Below, piece by piece: positions 5,508 through 7,711 of a stretch of 7,711 bases of DNA. Origin of the DNA: Kiritimatiellia bacterium (GTDB lineage: Bacteria > Verrucomicrobiota > Kiritimatiellia > RFP12 > UBA3636); NCBI GenBank assembly GCA_017476965.1, contig JAFUXX010000307.1:1-7711 (forward strand). Reading direction: 5' to 3'. How positions within the stretch are numbered: position 1 is the stretch's first letter; every line of letters begins with the position of its first letter. A model generated the notes under the pieces. That model was not told the origin of the DNA and made no database searches. It saw only the letters and a list, made by a program, of their open reading frames with translations. The translations under genes were made by a program, and so were the position numbers.

Positions 5508-7457
5508 CTACCTTACAACGATTACGAACGGTGCCGGCGCGGGAAGGATCTTGAACTGGAACGAATTGAAATTGATCCAGCTGTTCGTCCGGTTCCAGGC
5601 CACGGAGTTCCAGCCGGGCGCGAACAGCGTCTCCGGCAACCTGGTGGCGTATTCGGCATTCGGCCCGGCGGTGATTTCGTCCATGGAAGCGCCGTTCACG
5701 CCCCAGCGGAATTTCGCGGTGGTCGATGCCGTCGCCGACTTGAAAGAGAGATCGCCGCGGTATTTGCCGACCATGTCGGCCGGAACGAAGACGGGGAACG
5801 ACAACATGTCGCCGCCGATGCTCCACGTGGTGCCGCGTGCGTGGAACTTGTCGTTGCCGCAGGCGGGGTGGAAAATCCAGCAGTCCGCTCCGACCTTGGA
5901 GGCGGTGTTCGCATCGACCGCGGTGTCGTTGAACGACGTCACGGACTCACCGAACCGCCACGATCCGCCGAGGCGCACTGCGTCGAGAACCGGCGTGCCG
6001 GACAGACGCGTCAGGACGAGCGTGTTCGCGCCGCTTGCGATCTTGCCTTCCGGCACGAAGAACGAAGCCGCGCCGGAAGCGGGGACCTTCGCCTCGCCGA
6101 GCGTTTCGCCGTTGAGCGCCACCGACACGGCGCCGGAGCCGGCGCCCGCGATGCGCAGCCACTGCGGAAGGCCCGCCCAGAGCGCGGGGCAGTCGAAGGA
6201 AATCGCGGCCGCCGGCTTTTCGGCCGTGAGAGCCGGATCCAGCAGCTGCCAGGCGCCGCCGTTGGCGACGGCGTTGTCCTCGGACGCGGACGAGAACTCC
6301 GCCGCCGCGTTGCCCTCCATCCCCACCTGGACGAGGTTGGGCCGCCCTTCGCCCCAAGCGGAGCGGATTTCGTCGGCCGAGAGCGCGCGGTCCCAGAATG
6401 CGATCTGGTGGACGGCGCCGCGGAAGTGCTGCGTCCGCATCCCGTGTTCCGCGGAATTGTAGCTTGGGGTCGCGAGGCCGTTCGTCCAGACCGCCGTGTA
6501 GCCGCCGGAGCAGTTGGGCCCGAGAAGCCGGAAAGTGTCGCCGCTTGCCGGGAGGGCGGGTTTCACGCCGCTTGCAAGCGTGGCGGTTTGCCAGTCGAGC
6601 GAATTGCCGTTTTCGCCTTGCGCGCACGCCGCGACGACGACCGACGATCCGTCCACCGAAATCGCGATGTCGATCCAGTTGCCGAACGGCACCTTGGCGT
6701 TCAAGAGGTTGTAGTACACGCCGCCGAAGAAAATGCGCGGATAGCGGTACGTGCCGAGCGTGTCTCCGACGAACGTGACGCGCAGCCCGTTGCCCGCGTT
6801 GCTCGCCCAGCTGTAGTTCAAGGACTCGGCGAAAATCGAAAAGCCGCCGCCGGTGTCGGCCGAGCCGGTGACGTTGTTCAGCGGCGTGTCGACCCGGAGA
6901 CGCAGCACGAGCGTGTATGCGCCGGCGCTTCCGGAAATCCAGTTTCCGGAAAGGAGGTATTCGGGGCCTTTCCAATGGCTCAGGACCGGCTGCGAAGTGG
7001 TGACGCCGTTCACGGTGACGTCGGCCCAGTCGTTCGTTTTGGCGGGAACGGGCCGGTTGGCGTAGGTGACGCCGGTCAGCGTGCAGCCCGCGTACGGGCA
7101 GACGACTGGAGCGTCGTCGAGCGTGGTCTCGGCGCCCCAGCCCCAACTCCATTTCAGGGCGTTCAAGGCGTTGCCGGGGTCCGAAGAATGGGGAATCGAC
7201 TTGAAGGCCGTGCCGGTTTTGCCGCCGTTGTTGGCAAAGGCGCCTTCCGGTCCGTTGGAGTAGTAGGATTCCGCGGCAAGGGCGCCGCGATACCAGACCT
7301 TCACGTCGTCGAAGACGGAGCTCGTGACGGCGGCGGCGGCCGTGGCGGCGGAAGACAGCGCCAGGACCGCCGCGACGGCGGCGAATCGTGCGCTCGGGGA
7401 ACTTCCCCGCTTGGATTCGAAACAGGTGGAATGCATCATGGAATGGTCGGTTTTCAT
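5508..7457 (-). CDS. Secreted LamG-like (concanavalin A-fold) multi-domain protein
   Basis: A 649-residue exported protein and the first gene of the operon. It has a long signal peptide: a polar/basic n-region to about residue 24, then the hydrophobic run FAAVAAVLALSSAATAAAA ending near 43. Residues about 48-372 look like a LamG/concanavalin A jelly roll, closing with the typical HFRGAVHQIAFWDRALSADEI at 344-364. Residues about 405-510 form a second beta module (VALNGETLG, SGANTLVLTRLSGTPVLDAVRLGGSW), resembling a galactose-binding-like fold. Residues about 520-649 form a third with LFAPGWNSVAWNRTNSWINF near 611-630. No catalytic motif, sortase signal, PEP-CTERM or type IX tail is visible, so it is most likely a secreted or surface glycan-binding protein. 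ATG at 7457 is chosen because AAGGA lies 8 nt upstream and the signal peptide follows. The earlier in-frame start at 7526 adds a poor N-terminus. Confidence 0.8.
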   Translation of the reverse strand: MKTDHSMMHSTCFESKRGSSPSARFAAVAAVLALSSAATAAAAVTSSVFDDVKVWYRGALAAESYYSNGPEGAFANNGGKTGTAFKSIPHSSDPGNALNALKWSWGWGAETTLDDAPVVCPYAGCTLTGVTYANRPVPAKTNDWADVTVNGVTTSQPVLSHWKGPEYLLSGNWISGSAGAYTLVLRLRVDTPLNNVTGSADTGGGFSIFAESLNYSWASNAGNGLRVTFVGDTLGTYRYPRIFFGGVYYNLLNAKVPFGNWIDIAISVDGSSVVVAACAQGENGNSLDWQTATLASGVKPALPASGDTFRLLGPNCSGGYTAVWTNGLATPSYNSAEHGMRTQHFRGAVHQIAFWDRALSADEIRSAWGEGRPNLVQVGMEGNAAAEFSSASEDNAVANGGAWQLLDPALTAEKPAAAISFDCPALWAGLPQWLRIAGAGSGAVSVALNGETLGEAKVPASGAASFFVPEGKIASGANTLVLTRLSGTPVLDAVRLGGSWRFGESVTSFNDTAVDANTASKVGADCWIFHPACGNDKFHARGTTWSIGGDMLSFPVFVPADMVGKYRGDLSFKSATASTTAKFRWGVNGASMDEITAGPNAEYATRLPETLFAPGWNSVAWNRTNSWINFNSFQFKILPAPAPFVIVVR

Positions 7458-7482
7458 GGGATTCTTCCTTGGTTCGCCGCCC

Positions 7483-7511
7483 ATTCTACGCCGCGGGAAA
7501 ACGGAATAAAA
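7483..7511 (-). promoter_or_regulatory. Candidate promoter of the LamG-PHP-GH operon
   Basis: On the minus strand TAGAAT (7488-7483) is a good -10. The hexamer 17 nt upstream, TTTTAT (7511-7506), is a poor -35. Transcription from about 7476 would give a leader of about 18 nt carrying the AAGGA ribosome binding site. The weak -35 suggests either a need for an activator or a wrong assignment. CGGGAAA copies at 7494-7500 and 7534-7540 lie in and above it. Confidence 0.35.
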
Positions 7512-7556
7512 GCACAATCCAAACAACGGTTATCGGGAAAAATGAACAAAATATTC

Positions 7557-7585
7557 TTGTTTCCCGGCCGCGTTTCCGCTAGAAT
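7557..7585 (+). promoter_or_regulatory. Candidate promoter of the right-edge gene
   Basis: TTGTTT (7557-7562), a 17-nt spacer and TAGAAT (7580-7585) form a plausible sigma70-type promoter. Transcription from about 7592 would give a leader of about 35 nt before the ATG at 7627. TTTCCCG (7560-7566), overlapping the -35, is the inverse of CGGGAAA at 7534-7540, so a regulator could bind there. It fires away from the glycan operon, about 70 bp from that operon's candidate promoter. Confidence 0.5.
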
Positions 7586-7626
7586 TTCGGTTCCGGGCAC
7601 CCCAAGGAGCGCGGGAGACGGTTGCG

Positions 7627-7711
7627 ATGGCGGGGAAAACGCTGCAAGACGGAAAACGGAAGGCCGGCAAGGGAGCCGCTGCAGCGGCGGGCCCGGGCGG
7701 CGCGTCCCCGC
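7627..7711 (+). CDS. Unidentified gene, N-terminal 28 codons only
   Basis: An open frame starts at ATG 7627 and runs off the right edge. GGGAG at 7613-7617 is a ribosome binding site 9 nt upstream, and a second purine run, AAGGAG at 7604-7609, lies above it. The visible protein (MAGKTLQDGKRKAGKG, then an Ala/Gly/Pro-rich stretch) is basic and low in complexity, with no signal peptide or recognisable domain. It looks like a disordered N-terminal extension, and the function cannot be judged. The promoter and ribosome binding site upstream are the main reasons to call it a gene. Confidence 0.45.
   Translation, partial: MAGKTLQDGKRKAGKGAAAAAGPGGASP

Noticed and set aside
4597..6462. Plus-strand open frame of 621 codons opposite the PHP and LamG genes
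   Set aside because: It crosses two well-supported minus-strand genes and their junction, and the product has no recognisable domain.

Overview
This is a GC-rich bacterial window, probably from the Planctomycetota-Verrucomicrobiota-Chlamydiota group and most likely a Kiritimatiellota/Verrucomicrobiota-like anaerobe. That placement is an inference. It rests on the mix of genes: a secreted LamG-type protein, a secreted clan GH-A hydrolase, an AAA_14/DUF4143 ATPase and a VTC-domain protein, all with high-GC codon usage. There is no rRNA, tRNA or other taxonomic marker.

Layout, left to right. (1) Positions 1-327, minus strand: the N-terminal 109 codons of a VTC-domain protein that runs off the left edge. 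(2) Positions 328-650: a regulatory interval with no gene. It holds a candidate promoter and a 12-bp-arm inverted repeat for the VTC gene, and a good sigma70-like promoter facing the other way. That promoter is followed by three 14-bp palindromes spaced exactly 32 bp apart, which end just before the ribosome binding site of the next gene. (3) Positions 651-1865, plus: an ATPase with AAA_14 and DUF4143-like parts. (4) Positions 1961-2377, plus: a short secreted protein that looks like the C-terminal half of a CBM9-type carbohydrate-binding domain. (5) Positions 2387-7457, minus: a tightly packed three-gene operon read right to left. It encodes a secreted LamG/jelly-roll protein, a PHP-domain metallohydrolase starting 2 nt after the LamG stop, and a secreted clan GH-A glycoside hydrolase that overlaps the PHP stop by 4 nt. 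(6) Positions 7458-7626: a divergent promoter region. (7) From 7627, plus: the start of an unidentified gene cut by the right edge.

The operon reads as a small glycan-handling unit. The LamG protein would bind or modify an extracellular polysaccharide and the GH-A enzyme would cleave it outside the cytoplasm. The PHP enzyme has no signal peptide and would act inside the cell on a phosphate ester or similar product. The CBM-like protein converges on the operon and may belong to the same biology.

The least ordinary signals are repeats: the 32-bp-periodic triple palindrome before the ATPase; the VTC inverted repeat sharing its TTTCRACTTT core; and two in-frame repeat insertions inside the GH-A gene, one a REP-like GC-rich element and one an array of four heptamers. 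A 13-bp tandem duplication also spans the convergent stop codons. I see no CRISPR array, transposase, integrase or RNA gene.
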